Of a stretch of DNA of 64,000 nucleotides, positions 1-8,814 are shown piece after piece. A program made the translations under genes and the position numbers. Source of the stretch: Trichothermofontia sichuanensis B231 (GTDB lineage: Bacteria; Cyanobacteriota; Cyanobacteriia; B231). The notes below the pieces were generated by a model. It was given only the letters and a program-made list of their open reading frames with translations. It was not told the origin of the DNA and ran no database searches. The stretch lies in NCBI RefSeq assembly GCF_026240635.1, contig NZ_CP110848.1, positions 3,057,741-3,121,740 on the forward strand, read 5' to 3'. Position 1 is the first letter of the stretch. Each line of letters begins with the position of its first letter.

Positions 1-2742
1 TTGCCCAAGGACACTAGCGGGAGATTTTGGGTATCGGCGTCGGGACAATTGGTGATCATGGTCAACAGTGGCTGGTTCTTAATATCGGTAATTAGCCTAA
101 TGTTCATCGGCTGGGCGAGTATGATTGCTTGGCGACATTTCTTCCCTGCCAGGGTGTCCCCTAAAACCACCGTGCTCGATGAACAGAACCAGTTTCTCCC
201 ACTTTTGCTCCAGCATATCCCCCTAGCGATCGCGATTTTTGATCGGGAGATGCGCTATATCTGCGCGTCGGATAATTGGTGCCATACCTATAACCTAAAA
301 CCCCAAACCCTCATCGGTCGATCGCACTACGAGCTGTTTCCCGAAATTTCTGATCGTTGGCGGGCTATTCACCAACGGTGCCTAGCTGGAGCGACTGAAA
401 CCTGTGACCTTGACCCCTTTCCCCGTGCCGATGGTTCAGTCGATTGGGTCAAGTGGGCCATTCATCCCTGGTATGCGGCTCCTGGCCAAGTGGGTGGTCT
501 GGTCATGATCACCGAAGTCATTACCGATCGTGAAGCTAAATATCGACACCTGATTGAAAACCTCCATGCGGGGGTGGTGGTTCATGCCCCCGATACGCGA
601 ATTTTGCTGTGTAACACCAAGGCTTGTGAACTCCTTGGCTTAACCTTAGAACAAATGCTAGGGAAAACAGCGATCGATCCGGTCTGGCATTTTGCCTATG
701 AAGATGGTAGGCCCATGCCCCAGTCTGCCTATCCCGTGAATCAGGTGATTGCCAGCGGCCAACCCTTAAAAAACCTTGTCGTTGGTATTCACCGCCCCCA
801 GATCACAGGGTGTACATGGGTGCTGGTGAATGCCTTCCCAGAAGTTGACGCCCAGCAGTCCTTACGCCAGGTTGTCGTCACCTTTATTGATATAACGGAG
901 GTTAAGCAGGCAGAAGCCTTCCTGGCGCAACAGGCGGCCCAGGAACGGTTGCTCAGCCTGATGGCCAAACGCATTCGCCGATCGCTGGATCTGAGTACCA
1001 TCCTTAATACCACTGCCCAGGAAGTGGGCCAATTTCTACAGGTCGATCAGGTGACAATCTATCGCCTGACAAACCCCAACCGGGGGCAAATGATGGCGAT
1101 GGCCGGTCTGTCCGCAGTAGCCCCTGGTGGTCCAGTTTTACCCCCCTCCCGACTCGCGACGGGGGAATTGGCAACCGACCAATCCTTATCCCTTACTGAT
1201 CCCCAGGGCCAGCGGCGATCGCTCATGGAGCCACAAATCATTGATGACTGTCATGGCTATCAGGGGGGGCTAGTGGCAGCCCCCGTTGCGGCCCTACTCA
1301 CAGTCCCGATCGCCTGGGCACCAATGGCATGGGGTGTCCTCGTCGCGCAACATCGGCAACCCCGTTCCTGGCAAGCGGCTGAGATTCAGGTAATCACACA
1401 ACTGCTAGATCAGGTTGGAATTGCCATCCAACAATCAGAACTGTATCAACAGGTCCAAACCCTCAACTGGCGTTTAGAACAAGAAGTCCAGGAACGGACG
1501 GCCCAACTTCAGCGATCGCTCGACTTTGAAGCTCTCCTCAAGCGGATTACCGATAAGGTTCGGGATAGCCTGGACGAACGTAATATTTTCAGTACGGTCG
1601 TGCACGAGCTAGCCGAGGGATTGCGTACCTATAGTTGTGACTCGGACATTTTTGATTTAGCCCATCAGACGACAACGATTCAGTATGAATATATTCGCCA
1701 TTCTATGCCCTCTGCCTTAGGGAAAGTGGTACAAATGGCTGATTTTCCCGGCCTCTACGAGTTACTGCTCCAAGGGCAAACCTTGCAATTTTGCTGGCTG
1801 CCTAGCGGTAACCCTGTTCATCGGGTGCAGCAACCCCTCGTTAGCCTTGCCTGCCCAATTAGCGACAATCAACAGTGTTTAGGATCGATCTGGCTGTATC
1901 GATCAGCCGATCAGCCCTTTGATACGCTGGAAGTCCAGTTAGTTGAACAGGTAGCCAACCAATGCGCGATCGCGATTCGCCAAGCCCGACTGTATAGCGA
2001 GGTCCAGGCTCAAGTTCAGGAATTGGAACGCTTACATCACCTAAAAGACGATTTTCTGAGTACCGTTTCCCATGAGTTGCGTACCCCCATCTCCAACATC
2101 AAGATGGCAACTCAAATGTTAGAACTGGGCCTACAACAGGCGCAAACGGAGTCAGCGACCTGTCCACGTCTGCATCAATACTTGCAAATTCTCAAAGATG
2201 AGGGAAAACGTGAACTAGCGTTGATTAACGATTTGTTAGATCTGTCTCGGCTAGAGGCGGAATCAGAACCATTAACATTAACAGATCTGGAGCTAACCCT
2301 CTGGCTACCCTATCTCCTGGAGGGATTTGTCGATCGCGTTGCCAGTCAGCACCAGTCGTTACACGTACAGTTACCCAATACGCTACCGCTTTTAAATACC
2401 GATGCTACGTTCTTAGAACGAGTGCTCATGGAACTGTTGAATAACGCGTGTAAGTACACCCCCGCCGAAGGCAAAATTATCGTCACTGCCAGTGCCCAGT
2501 CTGAGGTAATGCAAATTTCAGTACAAAATACGGGGGTTGAAATTGCCCCAGAGGAACTCACCCATATTTTTGATAAGTTTTATCGAATTCGCCAGCACGA
2601 TATCTGGAAACTGGGAGGTACGGGGTTAGGTTTAACGTTAGTGAAGAAATTAATCGATCGCCTGGGGGGAGATATTTATGTTCAAAGTTCAGATAATCAA
2701 GTTACCTTTACCATTCACTTGCCGCTGCAACCGGTGGTTTGA
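1..2742 (+). CDS. PAS/GAF multidomain sensor histidine kinase (5' end may lie outside the window)
   Basis: This is a sensor kinase that should autophosphorylate on histidine and pass the phosphate to a response regulator not encoded next to it. The frame is open to the left edge. A TTG at 1 or the ATG at 58 could be the start, and the ATG immediately precedes a hydrophobic membrane segment at residues 20-45. Numbered from base 1, two PAS domains lie at about 70-182 and 184-305, and two GAF domains at about 315-480 and 505-665. The HisKA H-box VSHELRTP has its histidine at residue 691. The HATPase domain shows an N-box (LLNNACKYT) and a G-box (GTGLGLTLVKKL). The signal is unknown. The GAFs lack an obvious chromophore cysteine, so a phytochrome role is not supported. 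The next gene starts 18 bp downstream. Confidence 0.9.
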   Translation: MPKDTSGRFWVSASGQLVIMVNSGWFLISVISLMFIGWASMIAWRHFFPARVSPKTTVLDEQNQFLPLLLQHIPLAIAIFDREMRYICASDNWCHTYNLKPQTLIGRSHYELFPEISDRWRAIHQRCLAGATETCDLDPFPRADGSVDWVKWAIHPWYAAPGQVGGLVMITEVITDREAKYRHLIENLHAGVVVHAPDTRILLCNTKACELLGLTLEQMLGKTAIDPVWHFAYEDGRPMPQSAYPVNQVIASGQPLKNLVVGIHRPQITGCTWVLVNAFPEVDAQQSLRQVVVTFIDITEVKQAEAFLAQQAAQERLLSLMAKRIRRSLDLSTILNTTAQEVGQFLQVDQVTIYRLTNPNRGQMMAMAGLSAVAPGGPVLPPSRLATGELATDQSLSLTDPQGQRRSLMEPQIIDDCHGYQGGLVAAPVAALLTVPIAWAPMAWGVLVAQHRQPRSWQAAEIQVITQLLDQVGIAIQQSELYQQVQTLNWRLEQEVQERTAQLQRSLDFEALLKRITDKVRDSLDERNIFSTVVHELAEGLRTYSCDSDIFDLAHQTTTIQYEYIRHSMPSALGKVVQMADFPGLYELLLQGQTLQFCWLPSGNPVHRVQQPLVSLACPISDNQQCLGSIWLYRSADQPFDTLEVQLVEQVANQCAIAIRQARLYSEVQAQVQELERLHHLKDDFLSTVSHELRTPISNIKMATQMLELGLQQAQTESATCPRLHQYLQILKDEGKRELALINDLLDLSRLEAESEPLTLTDLELTLWLPYLLEGFVDRVASQHQSLHVQLPNTLPLLNTDATFLERVLMELLNNACKYTPAEGKIIVTASAQSEVMQISVQNTGVEIAPEELTHIFDKFYRIRQHDIWKLGGTGLGLTLVKKLIDRLGGDIYVQSSDNQVTFTIHLPLQPVV

Positions 2743-2760
2743 TCCCGTTGCCAATGTCCT

Positions 2761-4566
2761 ATGAGCGATGCTGCCAAACCCTTTGTCGATAACTGGGACT
2801 ATTTAAAGGTCGAGCTAAATTGGGTCGATCGCCTCCTGCAACTGGCTGTTGCACGGCAACGTCAGGAAACTAAGGTGATCGATCGCGTTGCCCAGACGAA
2901 AGGCGATCGCGTAACCAGTCACTGGTGGAAAGGGTTAGTGGCATTGGAAGGCCAGGTCACCTACGATACCCCCCCCAACGACCATCACACAGCGGCAACT
3001 GCACCTCCCAAAATCGGCTATCAGCAACAGCTAGAAGCCCGCATTCAAGCCAGTTATCATCAGGGGATTGTCCTGGGTTTGCCCACCCTGCGCGATCGGC
3101 TGCATCTGACGAAGTTTGAGAAAAATCTAGTCCTGCTGGCCCTCGCTCCAGAAGTCAACCAACGCCATGCCCGCCTCTATGCCTACCTGCAAGGTCAGGA
3201 GCAAGCCCAATTACCATCGGTGAACCTTGTCCTCAAGCTCTTATGCGCCAATGATGCCGAATGGCGGGTGGCCCGTGAACAGTTGGCAGTGGCTTCTCCC
3301 CTGCGCCACTTGGGCCTGGTGGAATTGTTGCCCGCATCGGGGAGTGCCCTGCTCAACCGCTCGGTCAAGCTGGCCGATGCCCTGGTGAACTATCTCTTGG
3401 CGGAAACCCCCACGCTCCAGCAGCTAGAAGACCTGCTGCATCCCTTGTCGCCGCCGGCGATCGCGCCGCGCCTCCCCAAGAGAATCGCGCCATCTTCCCC
3501 CGGCTCCCAGCCCCCAGCCCCAACCGCCCACACGCCAGGATTCCTCCCCGCTGCCGACACGCTGTCGCAGGCATCCCCTGGAATGACTGCATCCAAGGCA
3601 ACGCAAACGGTTCTTCAGTCCTGCCAGCTTCCGGTAACCTGGTCCGATCTGGTGTTACCTGCTGCCCTCATGCTACAACTCCAAGCCTTAACGGTGTCTG
3701 AATTGGGATCTGAACGGGGGGCTGAATTGGGGTCTGAACTATTGGTCCCGCCTGCGGTAACCCTGCATTCCCCCAGCGTTTTCCCCGGCACGATCGCCCT
3801 GTTTACGGGTCCCCCTGGTACGGGTAAAACCACGGCAGCGGCGGCGATCGCTCACCATTGGCATCAACCGCTGACCTGGATTGATTTGGCTACGGTCCAC
3901 CCTGATGCTTACTCAGACCTTGTGGCGACGATCGTAAACCAGACCCCCATAGTCCTGTTCCTGCGATCGGCTCACACCTGGTTTGGCCCCCGTGCCGCGA
4001 TCGCCCCCACAACCCTCGCTGCCTTTTGCCAACACCGTCGCCAAGTCCCCGGTTTGACCGTGTTAAGTGTTCCCCAGCGATCGGCAGTACGGTTGCAATG
4101 GCAGGCTGGGTGCGATCGTATTCTTACCTTCCCCCGGCCCGACGCAATGGCCCGACGCCACCTCTGGCAAAAAGCTTTTAGCACCACCCTGTCCCCGATC
4201 GCCACCCTCGACTGGCATCCCCTCGCCCAAATTCCTACCCTCAGTGGGGGCGAAATCCAGCAAATTGTGCAATTAGCCGCCAGCTTAGCAACGGTTGCCC
4301 AGTCCCCAGTGGTTGAGCGCAACCATCTCATCACGGCGCTGGAGCACTGGCGACAACGCCTACCCCCTGCGGAAATCCATGCCCGTCACCTCGATCAACT
4401 GGATTGGGCGACCGTGGTCACGGACCTGCCCACCCCCCGCACTCCCTCCCGGCGCAAACGGCCTGCCCCTAGACGAGCCAAGGCGTTGCATTCGCCCAGC
4501 ATCTCCCCCACAGAATCGCACCCACCGCCAGCAATACAGGTGTTGGAGCAGACAATGGGGGAATAA
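2761..4566 (+). CDS. AAA+-like ATPase with degenerate Walker B and sensor motifs
   Basis: This 601-residue protein has an N-terminal helical or winged-helix-like region (1-240), a Pro/Ser/Ala-rich linker (about 240-290) and a C-terminal AAA+ core. It resembles the bacterial AAA ATPases whose core reads FFDEAD at Walker B. Walker A is intact (GPPGTGKT, residues 350-357). At the Walker B position it has VLFLRSAHTWF, without the Asp-Glu pair. The sensor-1 Asn and the usual Arg-finger pair are also not recognisable. It may therefore bind ATP without hydrolysing it efficiently. The C-terminal tail is basic and Pro-rich. It starts 18 bp after the histidine kinase and is probably cotranscribed with it. 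Its substrate is unknown. Confidence 0.75.
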   Translation: MSDAAKPFVDNWDYLKVELNWVDRLLQLAVARQRQETKVIDRVAQTKGDRVTSHWWKGLVALEGQVTYDTPPNDHHTAATAPPKIGYQQQLEARIQASYHQGIVLGLPTLRDRLHLTKFEKNLVLLALAPEVNQRHARLYAYLQGQEQAQLPSVNLVLKLLCANDAEWRVAREQLAVASPLRHLGLVELLPASGSALLNRSVKLADALVNYLLAETPTLQQLEDLLHPLSPPAIAPRLPKRIAPSSPGSQPPAPTAHTPGFLPAADTLSQASPGMTASKATQTVLQSCQLPVTWSDLVLPAALMLQLQALTVSELGSERGAELGSELLVPPAVTLHSPSVFPGTIALFTGPPGTGKTTAAAAIAHHWHQPLTWIDLATVHPDAYSDLVATIVNQTPIVLFLRSAHTWFGPRAAIAPTTLAAFCQHRRQVPGLTVLSVPQRSAVRLQWQAGCDRILTFPRPDAMARRHLWQKAFSTTLSPIATLDWHPLAQIPTLSGGEIQQIVQLAASLATVAQSPVVERNHLITALEHWRQRLPPAEIHARHLDQLDWATVVTDLPTPRTPSRRKRPAPRRAKALHSPSISPTESHPPPAIQVLEQTMGE

Positions 4567-4573
4567 AACAGCA

Positions 4574-4797
4574 TACAGCCTTTACCTAATTTACTCAGTA
4601 CACCGTTAAGGTTTGGCTCTGGTTCCGACCGGCAGCCCTCATCCCCCAACCCCTTCTCCCAAGTAGGGAGAAGGGGAGCCGGATTTTCAAGTCCCTCTGC
4701 CGCTCTGGGAGAGGGATTTAGGGTGAGGGCCACACCCGTGGGCAGCACCCAGCCTACCCAGGTAAACCTGGACTTTATGATTGAGGTAAAGGCTGTA
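4574..4797. repeat. Family B MITE-like repeat, full-length copy
   Basis: This 224-bp non-coding element starts 8 bp after the stop of the AAA gene. Its ends are inverted repeats: TACAGCCTTTACCTAAT on the left and ATTGAGGTAAAGGCTGTA on the right. The interior holds two imperfect palindromes built from CCCTTCTCCC/GGGAGAAGGG and CCCTCT/AGAGGG. A very similar copy lies at 49513-49744, and partial copies lie near 48273 and 61583. The inverted ends, size and lack of coding capacity suggest a MITE. Confidence 0.75.
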
Positions 4798-4983
4798 AAT
4801 GCGCGTCTGCGGTTGCCACTCTGAAAAGTTGAGCCACAATAGGGCCAGCGTTGATCTGGGCTTCTTGAAGATCCTTGACCCTTGACCCTAGGGATCTTTG
4901 ATCAAGGCAATAAGGGTCTTTAAGTTGAACCAATTAACGCAACTTCCCTTGACTGTGAGAAGCGTGTGCCCTGGGTCGCCCTT

Positions 4984-6624
4984 ATGCAACTGCGGGATTA
5001 TCAAATTGAATTCCTCGATCGGCTCTACCAAGCGATTCGCAACGGGGCTACTAAAATCGCCTGCGTCGCCCCCACCGGATCGGGGAAAACGGTCCTCATG
5101 GCGCAAATTGCCCAGCATATTGTCCAGGGGAATTGTCGCGTCTTGATCCTGGTCCATCTGGATGTGTTGGTGGGCCAAACCTACGATAAGCTGCAACAGT
5201 TTGGGCTGGCGGCTAAGTGTGGCTTTATTAAAGCGGGCTGGCCGGAAGAGCGCGAGGCCCCGGTCCAAATCGCTTCCATCCAAACCATGAGTAAGCGCCA
5301 GTGGTGGCGATCGTGGCCAGCCGATGTGGTGATCTACGATGAGGCTCACCAGACCCTCTTTGCCAAAGTCGGGCAAACCGTTCGCTACGAAACCCATCCC
5401 CAGGCTATTATCCTGGCCTTTACCGCCACCCCCTACCGCCTCAGTAAACACGAGGGGTTGGGCGATCACCTGGATACGCTGATTGCAGCTCCCACCCCGG
5501 CGGAGTTGCAACGGTTGGGGATGTTGGCCCCCATGCGCTACTTTGGCCTGCCGGTGGCGGATCAGGTTGACCTTGCGGGTGTCCGCACGATCGCCGGGGA
5601 TTATGCCGAATCGGATTTGAAAAATGCCTGCGATCGTCCAGCGCTGATTCAACGCATTGTTGAAGAATGGCAACGCCTAACACCGGGCAAACGCACGATC
5701 GCTTTTTGTGTGGATATTCCCCATGCCGAACACGTGGCGGCTGCCTTTCAACAGGCCGGCGTCCCGGCGGCAGTGGTGTCGGGGGAAATGCCTGTGGCCG
5801 ATCGCCAACGGTTGTACGAGAGCCTTGGTCAGGGTGAGCTATTGGTCTTGACCAGTTGTAATGTGATTAGTATCGGCTTCGATCGTCCGGAAGTCGAAGT
5901 CGGTTTGCTCCTGCGTCCGACCCAGAGTTTAGCACTACACCACCAGCAAATTGGCCGGGTGATGCGGATTGCACCGGGGAAAACCAGCGGCACCATCCTG
6001 GATCAGGCGGGCAATTTGCTCCGGTTAGGCTTTCCAGAAGATTTAGATGCCTATACCCTCACCCGTGGGGAAACCGCTAGTGGGGCAAGCATCATTCCCA
6101 AACGCCAATGCCCACAATGTAATTGTATCTGCCATGCCGCACTTCCCCGGTGTCCGGCCTGTGGGGTTGAGTTCCCCAACCTAGCCACGGCAGTCATCAA
6201 CGAAGCCGATCTGGTAGAAGTCCTTTCCCAGTACGAGCGGGAAGCCTCCCCAGCCATTCGACAACAAATTCACCACTATCGCCAACTTCGCCAGCGGGGC
6301 TATCAACAACGCCAAGACCCCACCTGGGCCGCACTCCAGTTCCGCCAGACCTTTGGCGTGCTTCCCAAGCGCTCCTGGTCCAAGGGCGCTATTTTCGGCC
6401 ATACCCCCACCCAACGGGACTATGAAACCTATCTGACGCACCTCAACCAACTGGCGATCGCCCAGGGCAAACACTATAGCTGGGTTCATCAGGAATTCCT
6501 GGATGAATTTGGAGCCGATGCCTCCCACTGGATTGCAGCCCAGATGCAAACACGGGTTAGACCAGCCTTAGCCGCGGCCCAGCGATCAGGCTATGGGCCA
6601 ACCAGTTATCCCGTTCTGCGTTAA
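4984..6624 (+). CDS. Superfamily 2 DEAH-box helicase with C-terminal zinc ribbon
   Basis: This 546-residue SF2 helicase should use ATP to unwind or translocate on nucleic acid. It shows the Q-motif-like LRDYQIEFL at the N terminus, Walker A APTGSGKT at residues 29-36, DEAH at 119-122, motif III FTATPYR and motif VI QIGRVMR. After the second RecA lobe there is a four-cysteine zinc ribbon starting near residue 376 (CPQC, then CPACG). The ATG at 4984 is chosen because family homology begins at once. An upstream in-frame codon at 4966 would add only six residues. The layout matches the SSL2/XPB-like helicases common in cyanobacteria. Whether it acts in repair, defence or RNA metabolism cannot be told from here. 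It stands alone between two non-coding stretches. Confidence 0.88.
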   Translation: MQLRDYQIEFLDRLYQAIRNGATKIACVAPTGSGKTVLMAQIAQHIVQGNCRVLILVHLDVLVGQTYDKLQQFGLAAKCGFIKAGWPEEREAPVQIASIQTMSKRQWWRSWPADVVIYDEAHQTLFAKVGQTVRYETHPQAIILAFTATPYRLSKHEGLGDHLDTLIAAPTPAELQRLGMLAPMRYFGLPVADQVDLAGVRTIAGDYAESDLKNACDRPALIQRIVEEWQRLTPGKRTIAFCVDIPHAEHVAAAFQQAGVPAAVVSGEMPVADRQRLYESLGQGELLVLTSCNVISIGFDRPEVEVGLLLRPTQSLALHHQQIGRVMRIAPGKTSGTILDQAGNLLRLGFPEDLDAYTLTRGETASGASIIPKRQCPQCNCICHAALPRCPACGVEFPNLATAVINEADLVEVLSQYEREASPAIRQQIHHYRQLRQRGYQQRQDPTWAALQFRQTFGVLPKRSWSKGAIFGHTPTQRDYETYLTHLNQLAIAQGKHYSWVHQEFLDEFGADASHWIAAQMQTRVRPALAAAQRSGYGPTSYPVLR

Positions 6625-7395
6625 CCCCCAGCAGCCAACTCTGCGAAAAACACAAATCTTGCGCTGACCACCAACCTCATCTCATCCCTTAGGGCAGTTG
6701 GACACCTCCAAATTCTCCGATCTCCACTCATCCAAGTGCCCTGACTCATCACGGACGGACTTAGATTCCTAAGTTACCCTTGATAGAATCTTTGCAATAG
6801 AAGGGGTGATCAATCGGGGTATTGAGAACATGACCCTGACCAGAGAAAAAGTCATTTCAGGGCTTCCAAGTCTCGCCAATCCATGCTTTTGGGCTGCATA
6901 GCAACGATAAATCAGGACTGGGAACCTGCACCAGACCGGCGGGCAGAGAGCACTGTGGTCAATTTATGAACATTCTGTAAAGCTATTGCAGTATCCATAT
7001 AGTGTTTGTCACTATAACCAGCAATAAGCTTGAGTGTGAGTGTTAGGCAAACTCAATAAAGGTTGCGTACACTGAATCTGCCTAAACCAGATGACCTAAA
7101 TGCGCAGTTTCTGTGGGGTAATCCTTGCTGAGGGTGTAGCAAGCTTGTTTGAGAATTCTTACTCTGCATCTTTGAGAAAGGTATCTCTGGGAAGGAGTTA
7201 TTGAGAGGGTATCTTTGACACTCTGTCTCTGATATGAGTGTGTATTAGCCTCTGCGACCTACGCTCCTCAGACTCATCTTAAAGATGAAGATATCAAATC
7301 AAGGCTAATCTAAATCTAGTTTAGATTGCTAAGCGCATCATTGCGAGGCAATTGCTCGTGTTTATTTGGGTAGTGAGATAAAGTGAGAGGACTGT
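6625..7395. other. Intergenic region of 771 bp without a convincing gene
   Basis: I see no coding frame with good initiation signals and no tRNA-like fold. A perfect palindrome (AATCTAAA, 5-base loop, TTTAGATT) lies at 7307-7327, and a shorter one (CATCTTAAAGATG) lies just before it. Both could be operators or RNA hairpins in the leader of the next gene. The region is visibly richer in A+T than the flanking genes. Confidence 0.5.
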
Positions 7396-7719
7396 GTGAA
7401 GCCCTTATCCTTAAAAATAGGTATCCCTTTGGCGTTGATATTGACCAGTGGTGTTTTGATGCTGACAACAATCCCCATGCTGAGTTTTGGGGATATAGAA
7501 GTTGTTGTGAAGGTGGACAAAGAGCCTGTTTTTGTGGGTCGATTAAACGATATGATCGTTCCTTATGCTGGCCTCGCGGTAGCGATTAGCTTACTCACTG
7601 GGGTAACAACGGTGGCGATCGCAGGCTGGCAGCAGGCACTGCACCACTCGAATCGAATGCAGGAGAAGTTAGCCAGTTTAGAAGGGAAGATTGAATCTCA
7701 GGAAAGTTTGATTGAATAA
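7396..7719 (+). CDS. Small two-helix membrane protein, possibly shortened by a nonsense codon
   Basis: I do not recognise this 107-residue protein. It starts at a GTG (7396) and has two hydrophobic helices (about residues 7-29 and 55-77), followed by a charged coiled-coil tail. The segment between the helices (VVVKVDKEPVFVGRLNDMIV) should face outside the cytoplasmic membrane. After the TAA at 7717-7719 the same frame stays open for 39 more codons to a TAA at 7837-7839 and reads as plausible protein (FADYRKQEEILAAAL). A single C-to-T change (CAA to TAA) could have truncated a longer protein of about 147 residues. No partner genes are adjacent. Confidence 0.55.
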   Translation: MKPLSLKIGIPLALILTSGVLMLTTIPMLSFGDIEVVVKVDKEPVFVGRLNDMIVPYAGLAVAISLLTGVTTVAIAGWQQALHHSNRMQEKLASLEGKIESQESLIE

Positions 7720-7956
7720 TATTTAACGTTTGCAGATTATCGGAAGCAGGAGGAGATTTTAGCTGCCGCGTTAGAACCGACTATCTCGCAGCACCTCCCT
7801 CAGCCCACTACTCCTGTGGTTGCGCTCTCGCGTTGGTAATGAGTCAATAACACGCTCGAAGATACCGTCAAAAGCCTGTCGAAAGCCGATACAATTAGGT
7901 GGATACCTACCTTTTGATTTGCTTACGATTCCTTCACTCTTAATTTATTCGGTTCC

Positions 7957-8427
7957 TTGATCACGCAGTGCCTACCCACAGCGGCAGCGACCCGATCGCT
8001 GGGTGAAAGCCTGGGACGATCGCTCCCGGCGGGAAGTGTGTTGTGTCTGCAAGGCGATTTAGGGAGCGGCAAAACAACGCTTGTACAGGGGCTAGGAATT
8101 GGCTTGGGAATTACCGAGGCGATCGATAGCCCTACATTTACATTGATTAACGAGTACGTGGGGGGACGGCTCCCCCTGTATCATTTTGATCTGTATCGCC
8201 TGGAGCCTGCGGACGTGGTCACATTAGCTCCTGAGATCTACTGGGAGGGGATTGAAACAGAACCGGGGATTGTGGCGATCGAATGGTCGGAACGTTTACC
8301 CTATCACCCTGACACCTATTTACACATTCATTTGCAGGCAGATGACGGTGCAGCCCAGGGTGACCCAGGTCGCATGGCAATCCTAACGCCGGTGGGTAGT
8401 TTTGTCTTACCACCGCTGATTAACTGA
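7957..8427 (+). CDS. tsaE: tRNA threonylcarbamoyladenosine biosynthesis ATPase TsaE
   Basis: TsaE is the ATPase partner of TsaB/TsaD in making t6A37 on ANN-decoding tRNAs in the cytoplasm. The 156-residue length fits the family. Walker A is GDLGSGKTT (residues 33-41). The family motifs SPTFTL, HFDLYRL and AIEWSERL follow in the expected order. The chosen start is a TTG at 7957. It is the only nearby initiator that gives the complete N-terminal strand, so the exact start is less certain than the identity. The other t6A genes are not in this window. Confidence 0.92.
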   Translation: MITQCLPTAAATRSLGESLGRSLPAGSVLCLQGDLGSGKTTLVQGLGIGLGITEAIDSPTFTLINEYVGGRLPLYHFDLYRLEPADVVTLAPEIYWEGIETEPGIVAIEWSERLPYHPDTYLHIHLQADDGAAQGDPGRMAILTPVGSFVLPPLIN

Positions 8428-8495
8428 CCACAACTGACCTCATCCCAATCCTAGGAGTGAGGATAGCGGAGTGAGAAGTGAGGAAACTGAGCGAC

Positions 8496-8595
8496 TACAG
8501 CTTTTATCTTAATCATAAAGTACAGCTTTACCTGGGTAGGATGGATGCATCCCCCTGGTGCGACCCCTTTGCCCCTTTTTTAGGTAAAGCCTGTA
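8496..8595. repeat. Family B repeat, short copy
   Basis: This stretch of about 100 bp begins TACAGCTTTTATCTTAAT and ends TTAGGTAAAGCCTGTA, matching the inverted ends of the 224-bp copy at 4574. It lacks the long GC-rich core. Its last two bases are also the first two bases of the family A element that follows. Confidence 0.6.
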
Positions 8596-8696
8596 TAGTT
8601 ATTTCAGATTAGAAAGAGATGTCTAAGCCCCTCTCCCGCTCTGGGAGAGGGGTTGGGGGTGAGGGTGCTGTTTTAGCCTAAATGGCAATGACTATA
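8594..8696. repeat. Family A MITE-like repeat
   Basis: This 103-bp element begins TATAGTTATTTCAG and ends GGCAATGACTATA, so the ends are imperfect inverted repeats that start with TA. The interior is CCCCTCTCCC-GCTCT-GGGAGAGGGG followed by GGGGGTGAGGGTGCTGTTTT. Copies with the same TATTTCAGATTAGAAAG arm lie at 10092 (opposite orientation) and 28240. It sits between the convergent tsaE and acyltransferase genes. Confidence 0.8.
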
Positions 8697-8814
8697 TCTC
8701 TGTTCTCTTTCCCCTCTTGTCTCTCTTCATCTGAGGGAAAAAGATTTATCAGTCAACCAGGAGAAGAAGGGTTTTCTTGCTGCTCACCTCACTCCTCTCT
8801 CCTCATATAATCGC

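Noticed and set aside
3365-3606. Several minus-strand frames opposite the AAA protein linker
   Set aside because: They are GC-rich antisense frames over a low-complexity Pro/Ser/Ala linker, with no initiation signal and no family features.
4621-4740. CRISPR array suspicion from repeated CCCTCT-type motifs
   Set aside because: The repeats are dispersed, palindromic and lack regularly spaced unique spacers; no cas gene is present.
8630-8675. GC-rich palindromes as transcription terminators
   Set aside because: Most CCCCTCTCCC/GGGAGAGGGG hairpins lack a T-run and recur inside the MITE-like families, so they are better read as repeat cores than as terminators.
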